A DNA stretch of 64,000 bases, taken from NCBI RefSeq assembly GCF_019890675.1, contig NZ_JAIOAA010000006.1:62001-126000 (forward strand), written 5' to 3'. Shown piece by piece: positions 45,595 to 55,050 of this stretch. Both the position numbers and the translations under genes were made by a program. The DNA is from Micromonospora sp. PLK6-60 (GTDB lineage: Bacteria; Actinomycetota; Actinomycetes; Mycobacteriales; Micromonosporaceae). A model generated the notes under the pieces. The model saw only the letters and a list, made by a program, of their open reading frames with translations, did not search any database and was not told the origin of the DNA. The stretch's first letter is position 1. Each line of letters starts with the position of its first letter.

Positions 45595-46929
45595 GTGCGC
45601 CGGTTTCTCCGTCATCCCGTACGGCTGGTGCCGTTGGGCTTCCTGGCGGTGATCCTGCTCGGCACCGGTCTGCTGATGCTGCCCTGGGCGGACAGCGAGC
45701 ACCGGTACACCCCGTTCGTCACCGCGCTGTTCACCGCCACCTCGGCGGTCTCGGTGACCGGCATGGCCGTCAACGACACCCCGACCTACTGGAACACCTT
45801 CGGCCTGGTGATGATCACCGTGCTCACCCAGGTCGGTGGGCTGGGCATCCTCACCGGCGCGGCGCTTGTCATCCTGGCCGTCTCCCGGCAGCTCGGGCTG
45901 CGCAACCGGCTGCTGGTGCAGGCCGAGAGCGCCGAGTACGGCATCGCCGACGTACGGTGGCTGCTGCTGCGGATCGCCGGCACGGTGTTCACCGCCGAGG
46001 CCCTGATGACCGCCGTCGTCGCCGGCCGGCTCTGGCTGGCGTTCGACTATCCACCCGGCCACGCGCTCTGGTCGGCGGTCTTCCACTCCGTGCAGGCGTT
46101 CAACAACGGTGGCTTCACCCTGTATCCGAACGGGCTGCTGGCCTTCTCCCGCGATCCCTGGATCATGCTGCCGCTCGCCCTGGGCGGGATCGTCGGCGGG
46201 CTCGGCTTTCCGGCGCTCTTCGAGGCGGTCCGCGAGTGGCGGCGACCGCGCGGCTGGGCGGTCGCCACCAAGCTCACCATCTGGGGCAGCGTGGTGCTGC
46301 TGGTGGTCGGCTTCGCTTACCTGCTGGTCGCCGAGTGGGCGAACCCCCGCACCATCGGCACCTTCGACCCGGCGGGCAAGGTGCTCGCGTCGTTCAGCCA
46401 GATCGCGCTGAGCCGCACCGGCGGGTTCGACGTGGTCGGCGTCGGCAAGCTCACCGAGGAGAGCTACCCGATGCTCATCGCGTTGATGTTCATCGGCGGG
46501 GGCAGCGCCAGCACCGCCGGCGGCATCAAGGTGTCCACGTTCTTCCTGCTCGGCTTCGTCATCTGGGCGGAGCTGCGCGGCGAGCCGGACGTCACGATCG
46601 GCAACCGCCGGATCGCGGCGGCCAGCCAGCGGCAGGCGCTGACCGTGGCGCTGCTCAGCGTGGCCCTGGTCGTCGGCGGCACGGTCTGCGTGATCGCCCT
46701 CGTCGAGCACGTCCGGTTCTACGCCGTGCTGTTCGAGGTGACCTCGGCGTTCAGCACCACCGGCCTGACCGTCGGCGTCACCTCCCGACTGCCCGAGCCC
46801 GGGCAGTACCTGCTGGCCGCGCTCATGTACATCGGCCGGATCGGCCCGCTCACCCTCGGCTCGGCGATCGCCCTGAACACCCGGCGCCGGCTGTACCGCT
46901 ACCCGGAGGAGCAACCCATTGTCGGCTAG
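45595..46929 (+). CDS. Potassium uptake protein, TrkH/KtrB family
   Basis: This 444-residue membrane protein is predicted to be the channel-like subunit of a Trk/Ktr potassium uptake system, with four M1-P-M2 repeats. Selectivity-filter loops are visible as TSAVSVTGMAVND, FNNGGFTLYPNG, LSRTGGFDVVGVGKL and FSTTGLTVGVT. The third M2 has the GGGSASTAGGIKV gate region. This places it with KtrB-like proteins. The GTG start lies after GGAAAGGGAAAGA. The stop overlaps the TTG start of the regulatory subunit gene by 11 bases. Confidence 0.94.
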   Translation: MRRFLRHPVRLVPLGFLAVILLGTGLLMLPWADSEHRYTPFVTALFTATSAVSVTGMAVNDTPTYWNTFGLVMITVLTQVGGLGILTGAALVILAVSRQLGLRNRLLVQAESAEYGIADVRWLLLRIAGTVFTAEALMTAVVAGRLWLAFDYPPGHALWSAVFHSVQAFNNGGFTLYPNGLLAFSRDPWIMLPLALGGIVGGLGFPALFEAVREWRRPRGWAVATKLTIWGSVVLLVVGFAYLLVAEWANPRTIGTFDPAGKVLASFSQIALSRTGGFDVVGVGKLTEESYPMLIALMFIGGGSASTAGGIKVSTFFLLGFVIWAELRGEPDVTIGNRRIAAASQRQALTVALLSVALVVGGTVCVIALVEHVRFYAVLFEVTSAFSTTGLTVGVTSRLPEPGQYLLAALMYIGRIGPLTLGSAIALNTRRRLYRYPEEQPIVG

Positions 46930-47587
46930 AACGACGGACGACAGCCCCGTCGCGGTGATCGGCCTGGGCCGGTTCGGCTGCCACCTCGCCGGTTCCCTCA
47001 CCCACCTCGGCCATGACGTCCTCGCCATCGACCGGTCCGCCGACCGGGTGCAGCGCTGGTCCGGTCAGCTCGACCGGGTGGTGCAGGCGGACGCGACCGA
47101 GGAGGACGCGCTGCGCCAGCTCGGCATCGCCGACTTCCACCGGGTGGTGGTGGCCATCGGGGCGTCGGTGGAGGCGAGCGTGCTGACCGTGCTCGCCCTG
47201 ACCGAGCTGGGCGTGCCGCAGATCTGGGCCCGGGCCACCTCCGGCAAGCACGCCAAGATCCTGTCCTCGGTCGGCGCGCAGCACGTGGTCTTCCCCGAGG
47301 CGGAGACGGGCGAGCGGGTGGCCCACCTGATCGTCAGCCGGATGCTCGACTTCATCGAGTTCGACGACGACTTCGCCATCGCCAAGGTGCGGGTGCCCGC
47401 GTCGCTGGCCGGCCGCCCGCTGCGGCAGATCACCCCCGCCGAACGGTACGGCGTGATGGTGGTCGGCGCGAAGCTGCCCGGCGAACGGTTCCGCTACGCC
47501 TCCCCGGACACCGTGCTCGCGCCGGAGAGCGTACTCATCGTCGAGGGGACCATCGGCCAGGTGCAGCGGTTCGCGGCCCTGGCCTGA
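46919..47587 (+). CDS. Potassium uptake regulatory subunit, TrkA/KtrA family
   Basis: This 222-residue cytoplasmic protein has an N-terminal RCK/TrkA-N Rossmann domain and a C-terminal TrkA-C domain. Nucleotide binding is seen in VAVIGLGRFGCHLAGSL and the acidic end of strand 2 (VLAIDRS). The TrkA-C domain begins near FAIAKVRVPASLAGRPLRQI. The protein gates the adjacent membrane subunit in response to nucleotides. The TTG start at 46919 is supported by GGAGGAG 7 bases upstream and by the overlap with the TrkH reading frame, indicating coupled translation. Confidence 0.94.
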   Translation: MSARTTDDSPVAVIGLGRFGCHLAGSLTHLGHDVLAIDRSADRVQRWSGQLDRVVQADATEEDALRQLGIADFHRVVVAIGASVEASVLTVLALTELGVPQIWARATSGKHAKILSSVGAQHVVFPEAETGERVAHLIVSRMLDFIEFDDDFAIAKVRVPASLAGRPLRQITPAERYGVMVVGAKLPGERFRYASPDTVLAPESVLIVEGTIGQVQRFAALA

Positions 47588-47596
47588 CCACGGCCC

Positions 47597-47677
47597 TCAC
47601 TTCTTCGGGCCCTTGCCGGCGTCCTTCTTAGGCTTCGGCTTGGCGGCTCCCTTCTTCGCTACTTTCCCGCTTTTTTT
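47597..47677 (-). other. Alternative-frame extension of the kinase tail after an A7 slippery run
   Basis: On the minus strand the kinase gene contains GGA AAA AAA GCG (A7, plus coordinates 47671-47677), followed by a TAG four codons later. The -1 frame from the A-run reads SGKVAKKGAAKPKPKKDAGK and then GPKK before a TGA at 47597-47599. It thus continues the Lys/Pro/Ala-rich composition of the tail for 20-25 residues. A AAA AAA fits the X-XXY-YYZ pattern of -1 frameshift sites. A sequencing or assembly indel is the alternative. Confidence 0.5.
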
Positions 47678-49299
47678 CCCTCACCCTTGCCCTTCGCGGC
47701 GTGCTTCGGCTTGGGCTTCGGCGGCTTGGTCTTCGCGGCGGCGCCGCCGCCGCTGCCCGCCGCCTTCGCGGCCGGCGCCTTCGCCGGGGCCTTGGCGGTC
47801 GTCGTCTTCGGCGCCGCGGGCGGCGGCGGGACCGAGCCGGCCACCCCGGCGACCTCCACCCCGCAGGTGGTGTCGCCCAGCCGGAACTCCACCGGCAGTG
47901 GGTTGGTGCCGGTGTACGAGCCGGTCAACGCCACCTTCTGCGCCGCGCCGGGCGCCAGCGCGTCGCGCCCGGCGGCCGGGGTGATCTCCACCGTCCGGCC
48001 CGCCTGCCGGGCCGGCACCGGGGTGGCACCGGCCACCTTCTGCTTGCCCGGGAAGGTGAAGCTCATCGTCCAGCCGCGCAGCTCGGTGCGGCCGGTGTTG
48101 GTGAGCGTCAGGTCGGCCGTAAAGTCCTTGCCGGTGTCCCGGCGCAGCACGTAGTCCACGTCGCAGGAGACGGACGGCGACAGCCCCATGGCGGCCTCCA
48201 CCGGCCGGTCCACCCCGCCGCTGGCCGGGCTGCGGGAGGTGAGCCCCCAGACGCCGGCGGTCACCGCGACCAGGCCCGCGGCGGCCACCCCGGCCTCGAC
48301 CCGGCGGCGGCGGGACACCGAACGGCGGGTCCGCTCCCGGGAACGGACGCTGGAAAAGGGCAACGCGTCGGTGTCCGTGGACCACGGCAGGATCGTGGTG
48401 CCGACGCTGGACAGCAGCGCCGGGTCGTGGGTGCCGGGCGCCGGCGAGACCGGCACGGCCGCGAGCACCCCGGCCGCCTCGGCCAGCGTACGGGCCAGCT
48501 CGGCGGTGGCCGGCCGGTCGGCGGGACGCTTGGCCAGGCAGCGGCCGACCAGCTCGGCGACCTCGTCGGGCAGCCCCGGCACGGCCGGCAGCGGGCCCGG
48601 CTCGTGGTACATGTGCGCGCGGAGCATCTCGGTGGTCGTCCGGGCCTGCCAGGGCAGCCGGCCGGTAAGCATCCGGTAGAGCAGCAGGCCCACCGCGTAC
48701 ACGTCGGTGGCCGGGGAGACCTGGCCGTTGTCCAGCCGCTCCGGGGCCAGGTAGGCCGGGGTGCCGAGCAGCGCGCCGTCCGGCCCCTTGTCGCTCTCCC
48801 CCACCAGCGCCGAGATGCCGAAGTCGACCACCTTCACCCCGGTCGAGGTGAGCATGACGTTGCCCGGGGTGACGTCGCGGTGCACCACGCCCCGGGCGTG
48901 CGCGGTGGCCAGCGCCGAGGTCACCTCGGCGCCGATGGTCACCGCCTCCCGCCAGGGCAGCGCCCCGCCGGCCAGCCGGGCGCTGAGCGGGCCGCCGTCC
49001 ACCAGCTCCATCACCACGTACGGCACGGTCAGCCCGACCTGCTCGGACTCGCCGTAGTCGTACACGTTTGTGATGTTGGGGTGGCAGAGCCGCGCGGCGG
49101 CCTGCGCCTCCAACCGGATCCGGTGCCGGAACGCCTTGTCGCTGGCCAGCCGGGAGGCGAGCACCTTGACCGCCACCTGGCGCCCGAGCACCTCGTCGTA
49201 ACCGCGCCAGACGACCGACATGCCGCCCGCGCCGAGCTGTTCGATCAGCCGGTACCGCTCATCGAGCAGTTGTGCGCCGTTGCGTGCAGCTCCACCCAT
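47659..49299 (-). CDS. Receptor-type Ser/Thr protein kinase with CBM2-like ectodomain
   Basis: This 546-residue kinase is of the Hanks (PknB-like) type. It has the glycine loop QLGAGGMSVVWRG, catalytic Lys45 in VAVKVL, HRDVTPGNVML, DFG in VKVVDFGISAL, and TPAYLAPE. A linker (residues about 280-345), one transmembrane helix (AGVAAAGLVAVTAGVWGLT) and an extracellular domain follow. The ectodomain has a CBM2-like pattern (CDVDYVLRRDTGKDFTADLTLTNTG, LRGWTMSFTFPGKQKV, TPAAGRDALAPGAAQKVALTGSYTG, PVEFRLGDTTC), suggesting polysaccharide sensing. A Lys/Pro/Ala-rich tail ends at a TAG just after a seven-A run; see the adjoining entry. The ligand and targets are unknown. Confidence 0.9.
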   Translation of the reverse strand: MGGAARNGAQLLDERYRLIEQLGAGGMSVVWRGYDEVLGRQVAVKVLASRLASDKAFRHRIRLEAQAAARLCHPNITNVYDYGESEQVGLTVPYVVMELVDGGPLSARLAGGALPWREAVTIGAEVTSALATAHARGVVHRDVTPGNVMLTSTGVKVVDFGISALVGESDKGPDGALLGTPAYLAPERLDNGQVSPATDVYAVGLLLYRMLTGRLPWQARTTTEMLRAHMYHEPGPLPAVPGLPDEVAELVGRCLAKRPADRPATAELARTLAEAAGVLAAVPVSPAPGTHDPALLSSVGTTILPWSTDTDALPFSSVRSRERTRRSVSRRRRVEAGVAAAGLVAVTAGVWGLTSRSPASGGVDRPVEAAMGLSPSVSCDVDYVLRRDTGKDFTADLTLTNTGRTELRGWTMSFTFPGKQKVAGATPVPARQAGRTVEITPAAGRDALAPGAAQKVALTGSYTGTNPLPVEFRLGDTTCGVEVAGVAGSVPPPPAAPKTTTAKAPAKAPAAKAAGSGGGAAAKTKPPKPKPKHAAKGKGEGKKAGK

Positions 49300-49370
49300 G
49301 GTTCGAGCTTTTGCCCGCCAACCCCCCGGCTACACCTCTACCGTCAGAATCGGTCACGAATGTCACCCGA

Positions 49371-50924
49371 TCAGGCGGTAGCGAGCAGTTGGTCCACCGG
49401 CGCGAAGTCGTCGGTCAGCACCAGCGCGTCGCCCACCCATTCGTCGAAGGCGGCGCCGTGCAGCAGCACCGCTGGCTCGGTGAGCCCGCCGACCCGGCGG
49501 TCCAGCGCGGCCAGCGGCAGCGGCACGTCGGAGGCCACGATGACGAAGTTGCTGCCGTGCTGGTTGTTGATCGCGGCCGGCGGGGCGATCAGCGCGACGT
49601 GCCGGAACTCCGCCGCGACGGTGGCCAGCTCGCTGCGGATGAACCGGCCGGGCGGGTAGTCGATGACGTTCTGCTGGTAGACGCCGCCCGGCCGGAGCAC
49701 CCGGCGGATGTCGGCGGCCATCTCCCGGGTGGCCAGGTGCCACGGCACCACCAGGTGACCGAAGGCGTCGCCGACGATCAGGTCGCGGCTGTCGGTGGCC
49801 TCCCCGCCGAGCAGCACCCGGGCGTCACCGACCTCGGCGCGCAGCCCCGGACCGGTGCGTACGCCCAGTTCGCGGCGGTCCAGGTCGACGAGCGCGCCGT
49901 CGATCTCGAAAACCAGGTTGTCGGTGCCCGGCCGGGTGGCGGTCAGGTACCGGGGCATGGTGAACCCGCCGCCGCCCAGGTGCAGCGCGTCCAGCGGGCG
50001 ACCCTTCGGCGCGGCCTCGTCGGCCACCACCCCGAACCACTGGGTGTACGCGTACTCCAGGTGCGTCGGGTCGGCCAGGTCGACGTACGAGTGCTGGGCG
50101 GAGTTGAGCAGCAGGAACCGGCCGCTCGGCCGGTCCGGGTCGGTGTCGACCCGCGCGCAGTGGTACGCCGTCTCGGTGTCGCACGGGTTCGGCGCGACCG
50201 CGCTCAACCCCGCCCCGACCAGGCCCAGCACGGCCAGCGTGGCCTTCGCCCGGGTCGGACCGGGCAGCCCGGCCGGCACCTGCCGGCGCAGGTACGCCCC
50301 CAGCGCCAGCCCGGTGACGCCCAGCAGCACCGCCAGCGCGATCACGATCACCGTGCTGGGCAGGGCGGCCACCAGCACAAACCCGGTCACCAGGGTGGCG
50401 GTGATGCCGCCCAGCGTGCCGATGCCGGAGAGCCGCCCCACCACCTGCCCGGTGCGGCGCAGGTCGGCGAGCTGAAGCTTGACCACCAGCGGGGTGACCG
50501 CGGCGAGCAGCGCCGCCGGGACGAAGACGGCCAGCGCGGTGAGCAGCAGGATCCCGCTGGCCGCGCCGCCGCGCAGCACCTCACCGGCGTACCGGACGAT
50601 CGGCAGGGTGACCGCGGTGGCGATGCCGGCCAGCACCAGCGCGGGCGCCAGCAGGGTGCGCGGGTCCCGCCGGTCGGCCAGCCAGCCGCCGGTCCACGCC
50701 CCGTACGCGATGGCGGCCAGCGCGATGCCGATGACCGAGCTGGTCACCTGGAGGGTCACCCCGACGTACGGGCCGACCAGCCGCAGCGACACGGTCTCCA
50801 GCACCAGCACGGCGCCGCTGGACAGGAAGACCAGGAACGCGGCGAGGCCGTTGGGCAGGGCCCGGTGCCCGGTCGGGACGTCGGTCACGGCCTCGGCCGC
50901 GACCTCGGAGGATGCGGAGTTCAC
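49371..50924 (-). CDS. Membrane protein with spermidine synthase-like domain
   Basis: This 517-residue fusion protein has six or seven N-terminal transmembrane helices (residues about 25-235; AAFLVFLSSGAVLVLETVSLRLVGPYVGVT is the typical first segment). A cytoplasmic Rossmann-type domain of the spermidine synthase/methyltransferase fold follows (LDALHLGGGGFTMPRYLTA, VFEIDGALVDLDRRELG, DLIVGDAFGHLVVPWHL). The PxxLHLGGG motif is retained, but the polyamine-synthase catalytic Asp context (GGGDG) is replaced by GGGGF, so aminopropyl transfer is uncertain. Such fusions are widespread in actinobacteria with unknown substrate. The start is GTG at 50924. Confidence 0.88.
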   Translation of the reverse strand: MNSASSEVAAEAVTDVPTGHRALPNGLAAFLVFLSSGAVLVLETVSLRLVGPYVGVTLQVTSSVIGIALAAIAYGAWTGGWLADRRDPRTLLAPALVLAGIATAVTLPIVRYAGEVLRGGAASGILLLTALAVFVPAALLAAVTPLVVKLQLADLRRTGQVVGRLSGIGTLGGITATLVTGFVLVAALPSTVIVIALAVLLGVTGLALGAYLRRQVPAGLPGPTRAKATLAVLGLVGAGLSAVAPNPCDTETAYHCARVDTDPDRPSGRFLLLNSAQHSYVDLADPTHLEYAYTQWFGVVADEAAPKGRPLDALHLGGGGFTMPRYLTATRPGTDNLVFEIDGALVDLDRRELGVRTGPGLRAEVGDARVLLGGEATDSRDLIVGDAFGHLVVPWHLATREMAADIRRVLRPGGVYQQNVIDYPPGRFIRSELATVAAEFRHVALIAPPAAINNQHGSNFVIVASDVPLPLAALDRRVGGLTEPAVLLHGAAFDEWVGDALVLTDDFAPVDQLLATA

Positions 50925-50960
50925 CGGGGCGATGGTACGCAGCGAACCTGGGCGACGAGG

Positions 50961-51971
50961 TCAGTACATCGAAACATGAACATGGTTTGTGTGGTCGGCG
51001 GCCGGACTGCCCCCGCCGCTGTACGCCCGCCAGCCCGTGTTCGGCATCCAGATCTGCCGGTACCAGATCACGTACATCACGCCGAGCCGGCCCGCGTTGC
51101 TCTTGAGATACGTGGCCAGGCTGTCCCCGTACGCCTTGTCCCCGCCGCTGGCCGAGACGTTCGCGAAGCCGCCCTTCGCGGCGGCGAAGTCGCAGGCCCG
51201 ACCCTTGGGATGCTCGCCGCCGCCACCACTGCGGTGACAGGAGACGTAGCGCTGGTAGCCGGCCGACTGGGCCTGCTTGAGCATGTGCAGGGTGCGCGGC
51301 GTGATGCAGCCGGAGGTGGTCGGGTCGGACACCGAGCAGGACTCGGACGGCCAGGAGCCGTCCGAGTTGCGGGGCGCGGGCCGGGCGGACGCCGACCCGC
51401 CGCCGAACCCGGAGCCGGTGCCGGAGCTGACCTCGGCCAGCGCCCGCTCGGCGTCCCGCTTCCGCTTGGCCAGCACGACGACCTGCTTCTGCTGCTCGCG
51501 CACCTCGGCGTCGATGGCCAGCTTGGCGGTCCGGGCCTCGGCCCGCGCCTCGGCCAGCGCCCGCAGCCGCCGGCCGTCCCGCTGCGCCATCACGTCCAGC
51601 TCGCCGGCCCGGCGGACGAAGGATTCGGGGGTGGTGCTGTCCAGCAACGCCGCGATCGGGGTCAGCCGCCCCAGCCGGTACGACTGGGCGGCCACCTCGC
51701 CGACCTGCGCGGTCAGCTCGACCAGCCGGACCTCGACGGCCTTCAGCCGGCCGGTCAGCGCCTTCTGCCGGCGCTTGGAGTTGTCCAGCCGGGCGGTGGC
51801 CTCGATGTGCCCCTTGGCCGCCGCCTCCAGCGCGTCCCGGAGCTTCTTCGAGCCACCCTCGTCGGGCGCGGCCCAGCCGGGCCCGGCGCCCGCGCCGAGC
51901 AGCAGGGCCAGGGCGGCGAGCAGGACGATCAGCGGACGGCACAGCCGCCGGGGGAAGCTGATCCTGGGCAC
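50961..51971 (-). CDS. Secreted coiled-coil protein with ARB_07466-like C-terminal domain
   Basis: This 336-residue protein has a signal peptide (RRLCRPLIVLLAALALLLGAGAGPGWAA). A long coiled coil follows (residues about 30-190: LRDALEAAAKGHIEATARLDNSKRR and AEARTAKLAIDAEVREQQKQVVVLAKRKRDAERALAE in pieces), then a Ser/Gly-rich hinge and a C-terminal domain of about 110 residues. The domain has CHRSGGGGEHPKGRACDF and ends DHTNHVHVSMY; its histidines are placed as in M15-like/ARB_07466 domains found in actinobacterial cell-wall proteins. A role in envelope remodelling, alongside NlpC/P60-type coiled-coil proteins, is inferred. The GTG start at 51971 has AAGGA 7-11 bases upstream. Confidence 0.8.
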   Translation of the reverse strand: MPRISFPRRLCRPLIVLLAALALLLGAGAGPGWAAPDEGGSKKLRDALEAAAKGHIEATARLDNSKRRQKALTGRLKAVEVRLVELTAQVGEVAAQSYRLGRLTPIAALLDSTTPESFVRRAGELDVMAQRDGRRLRALAEARAEARTAKLAIDAEVREQQKQVVVLAKRKRDAERALAEVSSGTGSGFGGGSASARPAPRNSDGSWPSESCSVSDPTTSGCITPRTLHMLKQAQSAGYQRYVSCHRSGGGGEHPKGRACDFAAAKGGFANVSASGGDKAYGDSLATYLKSNAGRLGVMYVIWYRQIWMPNTGWRAYSGGGSPAADHTNHVHVSMY

Positions 51972-51993
51972 GGTGGGTCCTTCCGTCAGGGTC

Positions 51994-52803
51994 TCAGTGG
52001 GCGACCAGCGCCTCGCGGGCCTCGGCCCAGATCTCCTCGCTGGCGGCGACCAGCAGCCCGCGGCCCTCGTCGGCCGGGTGGTAGTCGGCCCCGTCGAACC
52101 GGCGGGCCACCCCGCCGGCCTCACGGACCAGCAGCACCCCCGGGGCGTGGTCCCAGGGCAGGGTGCGCCAGAAGAGGACGAACTGTTGCCTGCCGGTGAG
52201 CAGGTCGAGGTATTCCCGGCCGGCGCAGTGCTGGCCGGGGAGCAGCTCGCCGATCCGCTCGCCGCCGGTCTCGGCGGCGGCGCGGTCGGCCGGCGGCAGG
52301 AACCGGGTCATCGCGGTGCCGCGCAGCGCGCCGACCGGCGGCGCGTCGGCGGCGGCCCGCACCGGCCGACCGTCCAGCCGGGTGCCGTGCCCCGCCCGGG
52401 CGGTGGCGAACGTGCCGGCCATGGGGTCGAACACCCAGGCGGCGGCCGGCTCGCCGTCGGTCAGCAGGGCCACCATCAGCGCGAACGGCCGGCGGCCGGC
52501 GGCGAAGTTGGCGGTGCCGTCGATCGGGTCGACGAGCCACACGTCGCCGCCGCCGTGCAGGTGCCGCAGCAGCTCCGGATCCTCGGCGACGGCCTCCTCG
52601 CCGACCACCACCGAGCCGGGGCGCAACCGGCGCAGCCCGGCGGTGATCAGTTCCTCCGCCTTCCGGTCCGCGACGGTGACCAGCTCGCCGGGGGCCTTCT
52701 CGGTGATGTCGGCGTCGTCCAGCTTGCGGAACAGCGGCACCACGACATCGTCGGCGGCCTCCCGCAGCAGGCCGCCGACGTCGTCGATCAGGGTGTCAGC
52801 CAC
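51994..52803 (-). CDS. Inositol monophosphatase family protein
   Basis: This metal-dependent sugar/nucleotide phosphatase has 269 residues. Signature motifs are [21 protein letters not shown] (metal-binding Glu), and the FIG motif [27 protein letters not shown] in pieces. The second signature is [22 protein letters not shown]. Members act on inositol phosphate, histidinol phosphate, fructose bisphosphate or PAP; this one cannot be assigned further, although histidinol-phosphatase activity has been reported for related actinobacterial proteins. The GTG start overlaps the end of the response regulator gene by 8 bases. Confidence 0.9.
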   Translation of the reverse strand: MADTLIDDVGGLLREAADDVVVPLFRKLDDADITEKAPGELVTVADRKAEELITAGLRRLRPGSVVVGEEAVAEDPELLRHLHGGGDVWLVDPIDGTANFAAGRRPFALMVALLTDGEPAAAWVFDPMAGTFATARAGHGTRLDGRPVRAAADAPPVGALRGTAMTRFLPPADRAAAETGGERIGELLPGQHCAGREYLDLLTGRQQFVLFWRTLPWDHAPGVLLVREAGGVARRFDGADYHPADEGRGLLVAASEEIWAEAREALVAH

Positions 52804-53248
52804 GCGGCGGCAGCTTCACCACGCTGACGAAGAACTCGTCGATCTGCCGGACCACCGAGATGAAGCGCTCGAAGTCGACCGGCTTCGTCACGTACGCGTT
52901 GGCGTGCAGCTGGTAGCTGCGCAGGATGTCCTCGTCCGCCTGGGAGGTGGTGAGCACCACCACCGGGATCCGGCGCAGCACCTCGTCCTCCTTGATCTCC
53001 TCGAGCACCTCCCGGCCGTCCCGCCGGGGCAGGTTGAGGTCGAGCAGGATCAGGTCGGGGGTCACCGCGTCCGCGTAGGGGCCCTCGCGCCGCAGGTAGG
53101 CCAGCGCCTCGGCGCCGTCGGAGACGACGGTCAACCGGTTGCGGAGCTTGTGCTCCTCGAACGCCTCCTGGGTCATCAACACGTCGCCCGGATCGTCCTC
53201 CACCAGCAGGACCTCGATCGGGCTCTTGCCGTCCGCCGGCGCGGTCAT
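52796..53248 (-). CDS. Single-domain response regulator (Rcp1-like)
   Basis: This 150-residue receiver domain has no output domain. It shows [18 protein letters not shown], the phospho-acceptor Asp in [14 protein letters not shown], the conserved Thr/Ser in [12 protein letters not shown], and Lys in [12 protein letters not shown]. The short C-terminus and the LNLPRRDG loop match Rcp1-type regulators that pair with phytochrome-like or CHASE3 kinases. Its ATG overlaps the kinase stop by four bases (ATGA), so it is the likely phosphorylation partner of the kinase at 53245-55050. Confidence 0.93.
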   Translation of the reverse strand: MTAPADGKSPIEVLLVEDDPGDVLMTQEAFEEHKLRNRLTVVSDGAEALAYLRREGPYADAVTPDLILLDLNLPRRDGREVLEEIKEDEVLRRIPVVVLTTSQADEDILRSYQLHANAYVTKPVDFERFISVVRQIDEFFVSVVKLPPRG

Positions 53249-55050
53249 CCCACCCTCTCCTTCATGCCATCCGTTGTACCGCCCCGCGGGTCGGCCTCGC
53301 CGTCACCGGCGACCGACACCCCGTCCGTGGTCCGCGCCGGCTGCTCCGGCACGTCCGCGGCGGCCGCGCCGTCCTCGGCGGCCCCGCTATCGGCCGACGC
53401 CTCGCCGACCGCCGACCCCTCGCCGACCGCCGCGTCGGCCGCCGGTGCCTCGCCGTTCGCCGCCTCGCCGGCCTCGTCCTGGCCGACGGTGGCCGCCTCG
53501 ACGTCCTCGGGCCGGGCCGGGATGGTGAACCGGATCGCCGTGCCCTCCGCGACGTCGGTGTCCACCCAGACCCGGCCGCCGTGGTACTCGACGATCTTCT
53601 TCACGATCGCCAGGCCGATCCCGGTGCCCGGGTACGCGTCCTTGGAGTGCAGCCGCTGGAAGATCACGAAGATCTTGTCAGCGAACTCCGCCTCGATCCC
53701 GATGCCGTTGTCCTGGCAGGTGATCTCCCACTCGTCGCCGACCAGGCGGGCCGAGACGTGCACCTTCGGGACGGTGTCCGGGCGGCGGAACTTCACCGAG
53801 TTGCTGACCAGATTGGCCAGCAGGTTGGTCAGCAACGGCTCCTCGCCGCGGATCACCGGCAGCTCGCCCCAGGTCAGCTCCGCGTCGGCGTACTGCCGGG
53901 CGGCCTCGGTCTGGCCGGCCACGTCGGCCATCACCTTGTTCAGGTCCACCTCGGTGAACCCGGTGGTGAGCCGGCCGATCCGGGAGAAGGCCAGCAGGTC
54001 GTTGATGAGCCGCTGCATCCGCTGCGCGCCGTCGACGGCGAAGGCGATGTACTGGTCGGCCCGCTCGTCCAGCTTCCCCGCGTAGCGGCGCTGCAACAGC
54101 TGACAGAAGCTGGCCACCTTGCGCAGCGGCTCCTGGAGGTCGTGCGAGGCCACGTACGCGAACTGCTCCAGGTCACGGTTGGAGCGGGTCAGCTCCTCGG
54201 CCTGCTTCTGCAACTGGCTGTTGACCCACTCGATCCGCTCCCGGGCCTCGCGCACCTCGGCCAGGTCGCGGGCGATCTTCTGCCGCATCGCGTCCACGTC
54301 GACCGCGAGCCGGCGGAACTCCGGCGGGCCCGAACCGTCGATGTGGTGCTGGTAGTCGCCCTCGGCGACCTCCCGCACCTGAAGGGCCAGCCCGGTCAGC
54401 GGCCGGACCACCATCCGCTCCAGCGCCAGCACCAGCGCCGCGCCGGCCAGCACCACCACCACGGCCGCGATGATCAGCAGGATGACCAGCAGGTTGCTGG
54501 TCCGCTCGATGTCCCGGGCGCTGCGCTGGCGTTCCCGCAGGATCTCGTCCTGGAGGGTGCCCACCCGGGCCCGTACCTGGTCGAACTGCTGCCGGGCCGG
54601 GTCGTTGATCAGCGCCTGCCCGGCGGCGGTGCCGCTGCGCTCGGTGGTGCTGATCACCGGCTCGGCTACCGACCCGCGCCAGGCATCCGCCTGCTGCTCG
54701 ACGGCGGTCAGCCCGCTGAGCACCTCCGGGTAGTCGGCGCCCAGCGACCGGATCTGGGCCACCGTCTTCCGCTCCTGCTGGACCCCCTTCTCGTACGGGG
54801 CCAGGTCGGCCCGGTCGCCGCTGACCGCGTACCCCCGGACGCCGGTCTCCTGGTCCAGCAGCGCGTTGAGCAGTTCCTGCCCCTGCACCCGCAGCGGGCC
54901 GGTCTTGGTCAGCACCGCGTCGGTGTGCTGCCGGTTGCGGGCCGCCACGGCCGCCTCGGCCACCGCCAGCCCGATCAGCAGCACGCCCACCACGGTCAAC
55001 AGCGCGAGCACCCGCCGCCGCAGGGTCCACCCCTGCTGATACGTCTTCAC
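53245..55050 (-). CDS. Sensor histidine kinase (CHASE3-HAMP-HisKA-HATPase)
   Basis: This 601-residue membrane kinase has TM1 at about residues 14-36 and an extracellular CHASE3-type four-helix domain (about 40-180, with [16 protein letters not shown] as the characteristic CHASE3 segment). TM2 is at about 187-210. HAMP, a coiled coil, and HisKA with the phospho-accepting His in [16 protein letters not shown] follow. The HATPase boxes are [16 protein letters not shown] and GTGIGLAIV. About 80 residues of acidic Ala-rich tail ([21 protein letters not shown] onward) follow. It starts with a GTG that overlaps the stop of the repeat-encoded mini frame. With the receiver gene after it and the PP2C gene before it, this is a signalling cassette. 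Confidence 0.93.
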   Translation of the reverse strand: MKTYQQGWTLRRRVLALLTVVGVLLIGLAVAEAAVAARNRQHTDAVLTKTGPLRVQGQELLNALLDQETGVRGYAVSGDRADLAPYEKGVQQERKTVAQIRSLGADYPEVLSGLTAVEQQADAWRGSVAEPVISTTERSGTAAGQALINDPARQQFDQVRARVGTLQDEILRERQRSARDIERTSNLLVILLIIAAVVVVLAGAALVLALERMVVRPLTGLALQVREVAEGDYQHHIDGSGPPEFRRLAVDVDAMRQKIARDLAEVREARERIEWVNSQLQKQAEELTRSNRDLEQFAYVASHDLQEPLRKVASFCQLLQRRYAGKLDERADQYIAFAVDGAQRMQRLINDLLAFSRIGRLTTGFTEVDLNKVMADVAGQTEAARQYADAELTWGELPVIRGEEPLLTNLLANLVSNSVKFRRPDTVPKVHVSARLVGDEWEITCQDNGIGIEAEFADKIFVIFQRLHSKDAYPGTGIGLAIVKKIVEYHGGRVWVDTDVAEGTAIRFTIPARPEDVEAATVGQDEAGEAANGEAPAADAAVGEGSAVGEASADSGAAEDGAAAADVPEQPARTTDGVSVAGDGEADPRGGTTDGMKERVG

